Shown: one piece after another, positions 45,855 to 57,413 of the stretch
Position numbering within the stretch: position 1 is the first letter of the stretch
How the letters are laid out: every line of letters starts with the position of its first letter
Assembly: GCA_944472155.2 (NCBI GenBank)
Contig: OX235272.1
Location: forward strand, 104,352,020-104,416,019
Direction: 5' to 3'
Length of the DNA: 64,000 nt
From: Trichobilharzia szidati
Taxonomy: Eukaryota; Platyhelminthes; Trematoda; Strigeidida; Schistosomatidae
The notes under the pieces: model-generated
The model's database searches: none
What the model saw: the letters and a program-made list of their open reading frames with translations, nothing else
What the model was told of the DNA's origin: nothing
Position numbers and translations under genes: made by a program

Positions 45855-47030
45855 GTTTTGAGTGGAACATGGGGCTTCAACAGCACATATTCACTTTCTT
45901 CTGTTTGGTGCTGACTTCTTCAGCTAGCTGACCCCACGTTTGCCCATAATCTCTCATGTCGTCCTTGCCAACATCGGATAACCCACTCGTCACTTCCCTT
46001 TGGGATTCTACTCGAACAATGGCCTGCATTGCGAGCGATGTCATTCGATGGTTACCTCAGAGCATGCCCTATCCATCTCGATTTCTTCCTACATGTTTGT
46101 TGAGCAGTCGGCTCCTGGTTGATTTTTTGCAAGCCAGAGTTCCTTGTCGCTGATTCTTTCAGGTTGGTTGGCGTGCTATTTGGTCTTCAGTTTGAAGTTA
46201 ACGAAGATAGCTGTTGATAAAGTTATGCAGCTAGCTGTTGGAAATGCTCTTCGTGATGCGCCAGTTCAGTTTTTGACCCATACAGAAGCAGTAACTGACT
46301 TCACATTTGTGCTGGGATTCCGAATATTGTTGTTTATGCTGCATAGTGAAGAAGCTTTCCAAAACTCGTTTCAGATTGATGAAAACATATCTTGACCTTC
46401 CGATTCTGGCTGATTTTGACATTTTATCCGTTCCGACTGACTATTGCTGAAACGATACTCAGTAGAAAAGTGAAGGATCTGACCTCTTTCATTTCTCTCT
46501 CACTGATGGAGATTGGTGCTGGTTGTTGTTGTTGGTTGGTTGGTTGCTTACTTTCATCACTTCCGTCTTCTCTATGTTCACCCGCAGTTCTGTCTTCACC
46601 ACCCGCTCACGTCTTCTCCCAGTCTGTTGATTTTCACCTGCCTAGAAGTCTTCGAGTTAGTGTGACATTAAACATAAATCATCCACGCGAGAAATAAAGA
46701 TCTTCTCTAGCCTCCCTGTCGGTCAGTCCAAAGTATTCCTGCCTTCTCATTCCCCACGTAGAGTGCGCCGCATAATCCAATCCACTACAATTAGGAATGT
46801 CATCGGCGATAATAGGCAGCCAGCTTTGTCTTACTCCTGTATGCCCTTTCTAACGCCTCACCGAGTTTTCCGTTGTGGATCACCTGACACGTAACACTGT
46901 CATATAGCCAGCTGTTGAATGAGGTTGATAAAAAATTGGGGCACTGCACACTTTAGTGTTTAAGCGATTTTCAAATTGCTTCTTGATCAATGCTGTCTGC
47001 CATAGTCGATGAATCTAAGGTACAGGTCTG
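45855..47030 (-). mobile_element. RTE-type decayed fragment (copy B of 5640)
   Basis: Minus-strand RT end and 3' UTR; no open frame. Confidence 0.65.
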
Positions 47031-47039
47031 ACTGCCATT

Positions 47040-48045
47040 CTACGCATAAATACGCATTACATTCAATACAGAAATTAATAATTACACACCATAAGTCAAG
47101 GGGTTTAGCTGATGACATATAGAAACTTTTATCTTCCAAACTTACATGTTTTCACAACAGATCTGTCATTTATCCAAACAAAACACAGTCTGCTAATATA
47201 TAATTTGCGACCAACAAATACAACTTATTGTCCGAAATAACTGGTCAAAGTGACAGTAGTGTGGAACGTGTATCGTGAAGTTCACGAAACTTTTATGGTT
47301 CAAGAAAAAACACTTTACAAGAAGCATATGTTGAGAAATTAGTTTCTTAAGAAATTGGCTTGTGTCACACAGAGTTTGTCTCTCCGCCCACTAAATTACA
47401 ACTGCGTGGGTATTCAACATTTTCATGGATTGTCCTATATAAACTTGCATCATGCACCTTTCCTTGTTTAAATTCATCAATGTATTTGCTTCTTATCTTC
47501 CTTTCAGTTGGGATGCACCTTATTCCATTCACTTTCAGCGTTTAACACAATCATACAATTATTGTAGATCTTCTGCAAAATTCTAATAGACATTTAATAA
47601 CTAATTGGATTTATGGGAGTTTTATAGAAATGTAGTTTCGTAATGATAAACTTTGTTTCGCTTTTTTTAAAAATGTAATCCGTGCATGTTTTCGCATAAA
47701 TGTTTTCAGTAAAATATTTCAAACCCCAATCAGATTTAAATGTAAAGTAAATATTGACTACTACTCGTGAACTAACACGTTGAAAGGAGTTATTTGCGTC
47801 TCTCTCTTAGACTCGACAACTATAAAAGTACTTGCATTTTGGTGAAAAATAACGTTCCTCTTAAGGCTTGACTGTAGCAGTCTTCGTCGTAAATGCAAAA
47901 GTGTTATCCATTAGGCTAACTGAGCAAATGCGTAATAACTCTTGTGATACAAAAAACTGCTGAACAAGTTTCAATCCGTGCTGTGCCAACAAATTAAGGT
48001 AAAACTATATAAATTAAGAAGACGGTTGCAGCGAGGAAAAAAATC
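47040..48045. other. No gene recognised
   Basis: Copy of 6770-7795, non-coding. Confidence 0.5.
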
Positions 48046-49290
48046 TTCTTTTCGACGAAGTCATCAACTAGACAGCTGTACAGTCGTGTATTTATATCAA
48101 ATATGTCAGAAAATTCCAGAATTATTTCCGGTCAAAGGTCAAGTTAAGAAAATTACAATATGCAATAATCAGGAAGATGCGTAGAAAAGAAAAAATAAGA
48201 TTATCATTACTGGAAAAGTCGTCAGTTTTTACAATTACGGGTTAATGACGTAGTATTAACGAAATAGGTAGCAGGTTCGGACATGTAAAAATACAGACAG
48301 TAACCAAATCTAATAACGCAGATAGAGATTTAAAAAAGGGAAAAGGTGATGGATTCCCACCCAGATTCACAGACATGAATCTAAAACCAAAGAAAGCACC
48401 TGAAAAGGTGCAAATCACCTCCAAATATATGCTGTTACTGGACCCCAAATTTAAAAGTGATCCTGAAGCAGAACTTCTCCGTAGACAGATTTCGAAGTCT
48501 CTTAGTTAAATATATTTTACCGCCAGCTTACGAGTAAGATTTTCTGACAAGAAAATATTCACGCAGCATGTGATGAAAGACAAGCTATCGCATATACCAG
48601 TTCACTTTCTTGTGTGGAGCTGATTACAATGGCCGTACCATGCGTCCGCTTGTAAAACGATTTCGGGAACACTATCCAGCATAGTTAGCAAAAAGAGAAC
48701 ACGAGTGTATACAGTTCGATAACAGAACATCTGCTGGTGGATTCTGAACATTCAGCCCCATTTGAGAAGTCCTTCAAAGCCATATACAAGATCCGATCAA
48801 ATCACTTTTCTCAAAGGGAGTGAAATCAAGACATCTAGGAATAGCTGAGGCATTGGCGATCCAAAATCTTTAGCCTATTCTATGTGTCCAAAAGGAACAC
48901 GTCCAACCGTACTCCCTACTTTGGCCATCATGAAAAGTCAGTCCCACCAATAACGATTATCCAATTACCTTTCTAGTCCAACCTTCCCGTTTGTCTGTTA
49001 TATTTACGTTTTTAAATTGCCACCTGCATTATCAGATTTCGTTACTGTTTGTATTTTTATGTGTCCGAACCTCCTACCTATTTTGTTTAATACTACGTCA
49101 TTAACCCATAATTATACAAACTCATGACTTTTCTAGTAATTATAATCTTATTTTTTCTTTTCTACGCATCTTCCTGATTATTGGACAATGTAGTTTTATT
49201 AATTTGACCTGTGACCTGAAATAATACTACAATTTTCTGACTTATTTAATATAAATACATGACTGTACAGCTGTCTAGTTGATGACTTCG
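48045..49290. mobile_element. PLE group C with inverted ends (copy B, no SINE)
   Basis: Same layout as 7796-9225 with the empty SINE site near 48150. Confidence 0.7.
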
Positions 49291-49959
49291 TCAAAAATAA
49301 AACTATATGCTCAAGATGAGTTTTCATTAACTTAACCTGGGGTCATTAATAGGTACATAAGCACTCATCAGAACCGCATTGTAGTAAAAGGGAAACGAAT
49401 TGATGACCATACCTCATGGAAGGCACAAAAAGTCATATTCCTAAAACGTGGTTCATCCAATGTCATAATGAGGTGAAGGTGAATAGATTCGTTCTGTAAT
49501 CGAATGTTAATTTATCTTACAGGGACACCATGTGAAGTATACTGATAGTGTGTAGAAAAAATCAAATGTTGAAGACAGTTATAGATTGCGCAAATAGATA
49601 ATGCATGCCTTCCAGAGAAACTTTTGTGTTACAAAAGCCCCACATCGAATGATGAGAAATAAGAGTATGACTGTCATTTAGTAATTTCCAGAATGATACT
49701 AGATTAACCGCTGACGTAACCTTCAGCTTACCTTTAGTCTAAGTGTTCAAGAACATTAAAATGCATCATAAGTGTGAAGAGAGTGCACAACCATGACTGC
49801 ATAAAACCATCAGAAGAATAAGCAGACAATTTCTACCGGAGGGTTATTTAAGTTCGTTTATCACAAGAAAATGATCCTCATTCATCTATCTTAGGTGATA
49901 ATTTCTTTAAGTGATACTTACGGAATAAGCGAATGAACAGTTCTTCTCTAATTACGATT

Positions 49960-51770
49960 AAAAGACATAAGAAAGTGTGAACAAACAACATTCTGCTGGA
50001 TAATTTCCTTTTCCAGGTCTACAATTATAAATATATATATGCATTTATATACACAGAATAATCTAGAACAATCGCCATAAACAATATTGGTGTTTTTTGT
50101 CTAAATATTATCGATTTGTTAAGATCACAATAGAAATACCACAGTTCAAGAAAGATGCATAAATCATAGTAATAAGCATAAAAATGTATTGGTAAATAGA
50201 GTATCAAATAAAATTAAGGAAATCTCTACAAATTAAAGACCACTAAAAACTTGGTGGTCGGTTAACGGGATTAGGAAAGCGTCTGAGACAATTTCTTCTT
50301 TTGGATACATAGATTAGACTTGTTAATGTAGATTCCAACAGCCAACTTCAGCAATATTTAAAGGCGGAACTCTTGAGGTGAAATTAAGCTAAGTTGGTTG
50401 GTATACGGTAGATGATGTTGAAAGCCGAGTTTAAATCAACTTTCTGTTGTGTATCCACGAGATGAGATAATAATAGAACTATGAATGGATTTTGTGTTTC
50501 GCTTACTTAACCAACCACTACGCAACATGGAGTTCGGAAATCCCACTATAAACACGCCTAATTGTAAGGCCCGTGAAACTGGCTCCACAGGAACAATCAA
50601 ACTGATATCTGACGAAAGTCAAATAAGAGTGCTTTGAAGACACACCATACTTCAGAAGCAGTGAATGCTTCTTTTTACCTCACTCTTTGGGCGTTCTTTT
50701 AATATCTCACTGATGTTATCCCGAGGAACCAAGGTTGTTAGTACAAGGCTTTTTTCGGAAGTGTAGGTACTCTGGCCTGCCTTAACTTTTATTTCATATT
50801 CTTATTGATGAATTTTTCTTGGCAGCCTTTCTCACTCAGCAACTCTCTAATGATATTAAGCACTTCGTTAAGACATTCATCAGAGCAGACTGTTCTTGCT
50901 CTGTGACGGACCAAGTACCTTATTATATTGCGTTTGTATTTCAAATGTACGAAGCTGACGGCATGGTTATACTTTCCAGTTGATGTAGGTTTTCCATGTA
51001 CACTTCTTCCTACTGTACCATCCTCTTTTCTAGTATTAAAAACGTCTGAGAATGAAATACTAGAGTCTCTTTATTTCTTTCCAGATGGTACAATTTATTG
51101 CAGGATGAACATCGTTAAATTTGTCAGGGCTGTTCTTTGCTTCATCCTCATTTTTCATAATCAAAAATGTATCATCCATGTAATGACAGTAGAATCCTAG
51201 TTCATCAGTCGCATCTTTCAAAGGCCCATACTGTACTTTTGCAAGAAAATATTGGCTACAATGGGTCCTAGTAATGGCCCTGTTGCCACACCATTAATTT
51301 ATTTGTATAGTTCCTTATTAAATCAAAAGTGAACACTCATTGTGCACTTCAAAAGAAGCCCTATTACAAAAGATATAGGAATGCTGACACCGATGCTTTG
51401 TCTACTAAGTTCTTCGCATACAAAGTTGTCTACTGTTTCCATAAGTTGTACATTGGTGAATAAAGAAGATAGATCAAACGATATGATGAATTTACTATCA
51501 ACATTTAAATCTTTTATCCTCCCAACTAATCTAAAACTGTCTTTCATGCTCTATTTCACCAAATCAGTACGAAGAGGTTGAAGGAGTTTGATTAACCATT
51601 TGAGTATAAGATGGTATGCTGAGTTAAAAATACCTAGCGCTGGCCGAAGAGGCAAACAAAATTTGTGCACATTTGGTGAAAAATGCGGTATTGGCATGAA
51701 CGTCCCAGTGAGTTTCAGTGATGTATAATGGACATTGTGACATAAAGCCTTGTTATTTCAGACAATGCAG
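49960..51770 (-). mobile_element. PLE group B remnant (copy B)
   Basis: F-D-L-S-S-L-F-T-N in 51323-51547 and Y-M-D-D-T-F near 51170. Confidence 0.8.
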
Positions 51771-51884
51771 TGCATACAAATTCTCCTAATTGTTGTAGAT
51801 AATGAATGCGTCATCCACCTACTACTTATAAAACCCAAAGTTGTCAGTCAAATTTCATGAGATGTGTGTGTTTAATAGTTTTGA

Positions 51885-52125
51885 CATGAAATAACCGATA
51901 TCAGTTCATGGCGAAATCTCGAAACCAATCAAATCACTGAAAAACAACGCATGAATGTCAATCTGATGCTCATTAGTTACTAGCGCTATTCATGTACGGA
52001 GTTACCTGAGTTCTTCCGAGAAGTCGTGACCAGTGGGCTACAGCAGGTCGGGTGTGAGAACAAATACTCACCAACGACATTCGCTAGTGGTCGCGCTATA
52101 TCATGAATTGGGAGAATTTGGAATT
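51885..52125 (+). mobile_element. SINE type III fragments
   Basis: A 3' piece (51890-51955) then a 5' piece (51965-52125) ending at the LINE tail. Confidence 0.5.
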
Positions 52126-53424
52126 CATAATAATAATAATAATAATTTACTTTATTCCAAAAATAGTACTTATAATACAGAAAGGAATTCTCAGCATTTG
52201 TCACAATATTGCATTTAAACAAAATTAATCGGAGGAATTTGTCCATATTTACGACATAATTATTAGATATAATAATAATAGTATTAATAATAATAAGAGT
52301 GAGTTTGTTTCAAACGGTTTTGTCGATTCAGTTTGGGAACTTTAGCATGTTATAGATTATTGGATCTAATGTTCTGTTGATATCGTATTGTGAGGGGAAA
52401 TACAAAATTAACAGTTGTAATACAGCTTAGAATTATGTCCACACTTTTGAAAAAAAATAAACAAAACGACAAAATTGAGAGGATTATAAATATAAGAAAT
52501 ACAATAACAATAAAGAATGATGCTTTAAGGGTAAAGGAAATGGTTTATTTAGTAGTGCAAAGAAGGTTAGTTAGTTCATTTCTGATACTATTTTCATCAC
52601 ATAAAGTACGTGTTAAATATGGTATAGTGGAATTTTTATACTTAGACGTACGTGCATAAATTCTTATGAAAAGACTTCTTGTTTTACCTGAGGAGACACA
52701 AGGCTGGAGCTGCGGGTAGAGTGGGTGCTCAGAGTCTGACAAAATTTCTCTAGAGAATCTGTTGCATGACATCAAATGCCTGACGGTGACAATGCCAACG
52801 ATATGGCCCAATGGGATACCACTCGTCCTACTGACAGTCTTCAGAGTTCTACGAAGTATGACATAGTCCTGTTTTAGCAATCCAGGGAGGAATAATGGTG
52901 AACAGTAAAGAAGAATAGGTAAAATACACGAGTTGACAAACTGTAAGAGGAGTGGTTGAGTTATGCCTGAGTGCCTCAACTTCTTAATGTAAAAAGTCAA
53001 ACGAAATATTCTTTCAGAAATCGCTAAGACGTGAGAGGACCAGGATAGGTCAGAAGAGAGAATTAAACCAAGATACTTAACTTCAGACTTGGTTTCTATA
53101 TCAGTATCATCGATTTTGCAACGGTCATAGGAACCAACGGCTTCATTTAACTTTCGTTTACATCGGAAACTGAAATTAACAGTCTGACATTTGGAAGGAT
53201 TAAGTTTAAGGCCGTTAGACGAAGACCATTTGCTAATTTCTGATAGAAAGTTGTTAATCTTAGTGCAGTCAAGCTGAGAGTTAACAGACACTGAAATAGT
53301 TAAATCATAGGCATACTTAACAAAGTTCATTTCATCAGAGTGAGGCAAGTCATGCAGGAAGAAAGAAAACAGAAAAGGAGGAAGGACAGTGCCTTAAGGG
53401 ACACCAGCCTCAGTAAGCAATTGG
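52124..53424 (-). mobile_element. CR1-like LINE, 3' end with long RT reading frame
   Basis: Minus strand. A 267-codon open frame (53348-52545) holds the RT palm and thumb: K-Y-A-Y-D-L-T-I-S (normally A-D-D), L-N-P-S-K-C-Q, V-K-Y-L-G-L-I-L. Just upstream G-V-P is followed by TAA in place of the Gln of the G-V-P-Q-G motif. The element ends in an (AAT)n tail at 52124-52145 and is 5'-truncated at 53424. Present only in copy B, so the insertion probably followed the duplication. The D to Y change and the stop make it inactive. Confidence 0.8.
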
Positions 53425-53615
53425 ATCGAGTCCCAGTGGCTTAATGATCTATGAGCTTGCTAGACTTGTAACCAGAAGGTCCTGGTTTCAAGCCGTGTTG
53501 GTGGATGTGTACTGCAGAAGAATCCCAAACTAGGCTGACGAAGCAGGTGTATGTCCAGTACTCCCTGGTGGTTTTCCAATGATACTCTAACCGATGTCAG
53601 TTCATGATGAAATCA
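53425..53615 (+). mobile_element. SINE type III, degenerate core
   Basis: Head GGTCCTGGTTTCAAGCC; CTGCAGA replaces CTGATGA; CCAGTACTCC and the tail are kept. Confidence 0.7.
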
Positions 53616-53619
53616 TGAT

Positions 53620-54175
53620 TTCCAGGTTTTTACTGTAAACCTGTATACCAACACTGTCAAGGAAGTATGTCAAAACGGAAGGTGCAGATTTCTTATAGGT
53701 CATCTTCATATAGGAAGAAGGTGGAAAGTGATTTTGACAGATTGAAAATAAGGAATATAATAGATTACAGTTTAATAACGTCTCTATAATATAAAAAACT
53801 GGGTATAATAGAAAGAGCTTGAAAATATTTAGAATTGAAAAATTAATTGTAGTAATAAAAATAGTGAGACGAGTTTAGATAATTCTATGGACAAAATGAT
53901 AATTTAACCAGGATGAGAATAATAATGGACGAAATGAAGTAAAATAGTAAGCCATGATAGCACAGTAGAATATACTACCACGACAGATTCAAAGTGACCA
54001 CCATTTCCTCCTGTACACAGACATTGTGTTTGTTTATCATAGTTTCAAGCGTCTTTCTGTCCCTTATCTGACATTAGTAAATGACAGAGAACGCGTCTAG
54101 CATTCATTTCCATAATGTGAAACTACCAAGGAGGACCGATGGAACTTTGAAGATATTGATTTGTAAAAAGCTAAA
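53620..54175. other. No gene recognised
   Basis: AT-rich sequence found only in copy B; no motif seen. Confidence 0.5.
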
Positions 54176-54179
54176 CACG

Positions 54180-55535
54180 TAGTTCAGCAAAGAGTCACTT
54201 TTCAGTGAATTAATTTTCTTAGCTGTACAATCGTAAATATATAAATATATGTGTTATTTTGTATACATGTGTACATTAAGTTTGTCAAACAAAAATGCAA
54301 TACGTTATGGTTATTTTAACTAAACAGGTGAGAATTAGTAAGTTTCGGTTGGAGTTACGTAATACAAAGACGGTCAAGAAAATTAGGTGTTAATGAAACT
54401 AGTGTAGTAACAAAAGTGATGAGTTGTCACAATCAGTTATTAAAAAGGAGTTGTATAATAATATGAATAGTTTGACGGTTGAGTTGTGCTCAGGATACAC
54501 GTAGGAACAAAGCAGAGTATATGAAATTACGTTAGAGTTCCAAATGAATACAAGAATTATAAGCAATTAGCGAAACAAGCAAACAAACAAAATTAAGTCA
54601 TCGAAAACCAACAAATTTGTTATTATGGTAATAGAATTGGTTGAGTAATTCTCTTTTGTATGCGCAGCTCCGGTTTTTCTATGTGAATAGCCAGAGCTTC
54701 AGCGATACAAAGAAGACGAAACTCTATTGCCTTTGGGAGGTTATTCTTGGCTCTGTAAATTATTTTGAAGCAGGAGGCGTTTGTTGAGATGGAATGAACA
54801 GTGTTAACCAGGTGTTCAATTATCGCTCTCCTTATAGCACCACTATTGCCTTTTCTTAACCATTCTGGGCAGTGTTATTAAATCCTCTTGGACAGAATGC
54901 GCGTCAAACGACCAATGTACCTGGCTGGCTCCACAGCAGCAGGTGAACTGATATATACACATAGAAGTGGTCAGATGCGGGATCTTGTCCTCAAGGCTTC
55001 TGCAGATCAGCGGGCGACTGGAGAACACTATTCTTAGCGTTGCTGCAGAGAATGTTCTTCTCAGAGGTAATGTTATTCTTCTCTTAAGAATATCACTTGC
55101 TAAATCTTCCTTGAAATCCAAGTTCATATAGAGTTTCCTTTTCGGCGAAAATGAAGTTTCATTCCTCCAAACTCTTCGTTTGATATTTCTGTTTATGAAT
55201 CTTGGTTGGTATCCATTTTGGATGAAGATTTCTCTCAAAATATCTAACTCCGTTTCTAGAACATCGGGACTACAGATGCGTCGGATGTAGGTGGCAAGGG
55301 ATTGAATTAAATTTCGATTTTGTTGAATGGCTACTCAGGTATAGAAGCTCGTTACTTGACCATTCCAAGCAGCCTTTTATGGATCGATCTTCTTAAGGTC
55401 CCATCAGTTCTTCTTGTTAGTTCCATACATATATATATATATATATACATATATATATAATTGTGATTGTACAGCAAAGAAAATTAATTCGCCGAAAATA
55501 GGCTCTTTGATGAACTACGTATTTTGTTTTCATTA
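54180..55535 (-). mobile_element. PLE group D (copy B, no SINE)
   Basis: Minus frame 55238-54843 holds a C-terminal linker and the start of GIY-YIG (Y-Q-F-T-C-C-C-G-A), then a frameshift. Confidence 0.75.
55425..55460. repeat. (TA)n microsatellite
   Basis: TA/CATA repeats between two PLE pieces; shorter in copy A near 14018-14034. Confidence 0.9.
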
Positions 55536-55599
55536 ATGTCTGGATGGGGATTATTCATGAATTATCACAAGCTGTCATGGAACGTTCAACTGACAAATT

Positions 55600-55889
55600 T
55601 TTACAGCTGGGTACCCATTGGTTAAAAACGAAGCCTAATACCGTCACTTGCCACTCGCATTCGGCTCATACGTAGTTCTCATACTGTGGAGGAAGAGTTA
55701 AATCTTCTAACAAAAATCCTAATGGAAAATGGATTTCCGCCATGTACAGTGAAAACCTATGAAATTTGACCTATCAACCCTAACCAAGAAAATGCACTAC
55801 ATGAGCTTGCAATTCAAAGGTGACTTAGCTTCCCATATCATTAGAAGAAGGATATCACAATTCCTGAAGAGGACATTCCCTGATGCATC
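55600..55889 (+). mobile_element. PLE C-terminal fragment, truncated (copy B of 14150)
   Basis: Same as 14150 onward until GATGCATCGTTGAAAA, where an RTE fragment begins. Confidence 0.7.
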
Positions 55890-56838
55890 GTTGAAAATTA
55901 TTATTATTATTATTGTATCCTTCAATTCCTACAGGAACATAGGGCTTCAGCCGTGCGTCTCCATTGCGTTCGGTTCTGTGCTAGAGTCTTCACCTGGCTC
56001 CAGGTCTGCACACACGTTTTCATCTCCTCTTCACATGACCTCCTCCAAGTCACCCTTGCATTGACGACCAACTCGCCGCTTCCCTTCCGGGTTCCACTCG
56101 AGCAATGGCTTGTCTAGTGATGTCACTTGATGCTTTGTTTTCTCAGAGTATGGCCACCAATCCATCTCCATTTCTTCCTGCCTGTTTGTTTCACAATTGG
56201 TTCCTGGTTGGTTTGCTCCCAGAGATCTCTATTGCTGATCTTTTCTGGTCATCTGATCTTGAGTAGTACTGAGCGAAGACGGCTGTTAATGAAGGTCTGT
56301 AGTTTGCTTGAGGTGCTTTTTATGACGCGCAGTGCAAGTCTCTGATCCGTATAGTAGGTGGCACTGACTTCACATTGGAGTTGAAAATTCGGATCTTATT
56401 TTTCATGCTGAGTGCTGTTCACCTCCACACAGACTTAAGAATAGTGAAAGCTTGTCTTGCCTTCCCGATCCTTGCTTTGATATTCTCGTCAGTTCCGCCT
56501 GTAGTTGAAACGGTGCTTCCCAGGTAGGTAAAATAGGTTGTTTCTTTCAGGTTCCTTCCATTTATGCTGATTTTTGTCTGTTGTTGTTGCTGTTGGTGGT
56601 GTTGTCCAGGAATTTTCACCACCTCTGTCTTCTCAATGTTCACCTGAAGTCCTATCTTTGGTGCTTCTTCTGCCAACTTGTTGCTTTTCGCTTGCATATC
56701 TTCCAGTTTGTGTGGAATCAGACATATATCATCGGCGAAGTCCAGACCCTCCAAGTTTTTTGTGTGAGTCCATTTTATGCCTGTTTCCTCACTGTCCGCT
56801 GTTTGTCGCATTATCCAATCTACTGCAATCAGTTAGTT
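55890..56838 (-). mobile_element. RTE-type 3' fragment, unique to copy B
   Basis: Minus frame 56811-56419 includes F-A-D-D-I-C-L-I, the intact RT catalytic motif, and L-G-S-T-V-S. Starts at the (ATT)n tail. Together with a deletion it replaces copy A 14490-14970. Confidence 0.8.
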
Positions 56839-56850
56839 ATTTCATATTAG

Positions 56851-57040
56851 CATCGGCGGCACAGCTGTTCGGACTCTAACCAACCATGCACATGTCTGGG
56901 GTTCGATCGCCTACTGACGCACATCTGATATCGATGGTCAGCCTGTAAAATTTTGGCTACCGATATCATATATGCTGAAAATTCCATACTTGTACGAAAA
57001 ATACCCTGTGGAACCAAGCTATAATCAAAATAATTTTTTT
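56851..57040 (+). mobile_element. SINE type II (copy B of 14990)
   Basis: CGGCGGCACAGCTG, GGGGTTCGATCGCC and the tail GAAAATTCCATACTTGTACG. Confidence 0.8.
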
Positions 57041-57370
57041 TAAATAATTTATCAAAATAAATCTTGACAAAACAGTAAATATCTTAAGATATTTGAGATA
57101 AGCAAAACCTTTGATATTACAAAATTTATTAGAAAAACAAAAAAAAGCACAAAAAAATTGTACCATTTTAACTTTATATTCCTTCTTAATCGCAAGATAA
57201 TAATAATGATAATAATAATAATAACGTCTGATACTTTGTACCTATAATATCCTATGAGAACTTCACTGAAATAATAAATACACACAAGGGAATACAACAC
57301 GAATAAATTATGTTGACTTTGATAATGACTGTTAGACATTAACAGATTGCTCAACTACGATTTGATACTA

Positions 57371-57413
57371 ATGCTGTTTGTGTTATTAACTGTTTTGCTT
57401 CTTGCAACAGTAG
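57371..57413 (+). CDS. Signal-peptide exon of gene 1B
   Basis: M-L-F-V-L-L-T-V-L-L-L-A-T-V, then GTAAGT, phase 1. Copy of 15512-15554. Confidence 0.65.
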
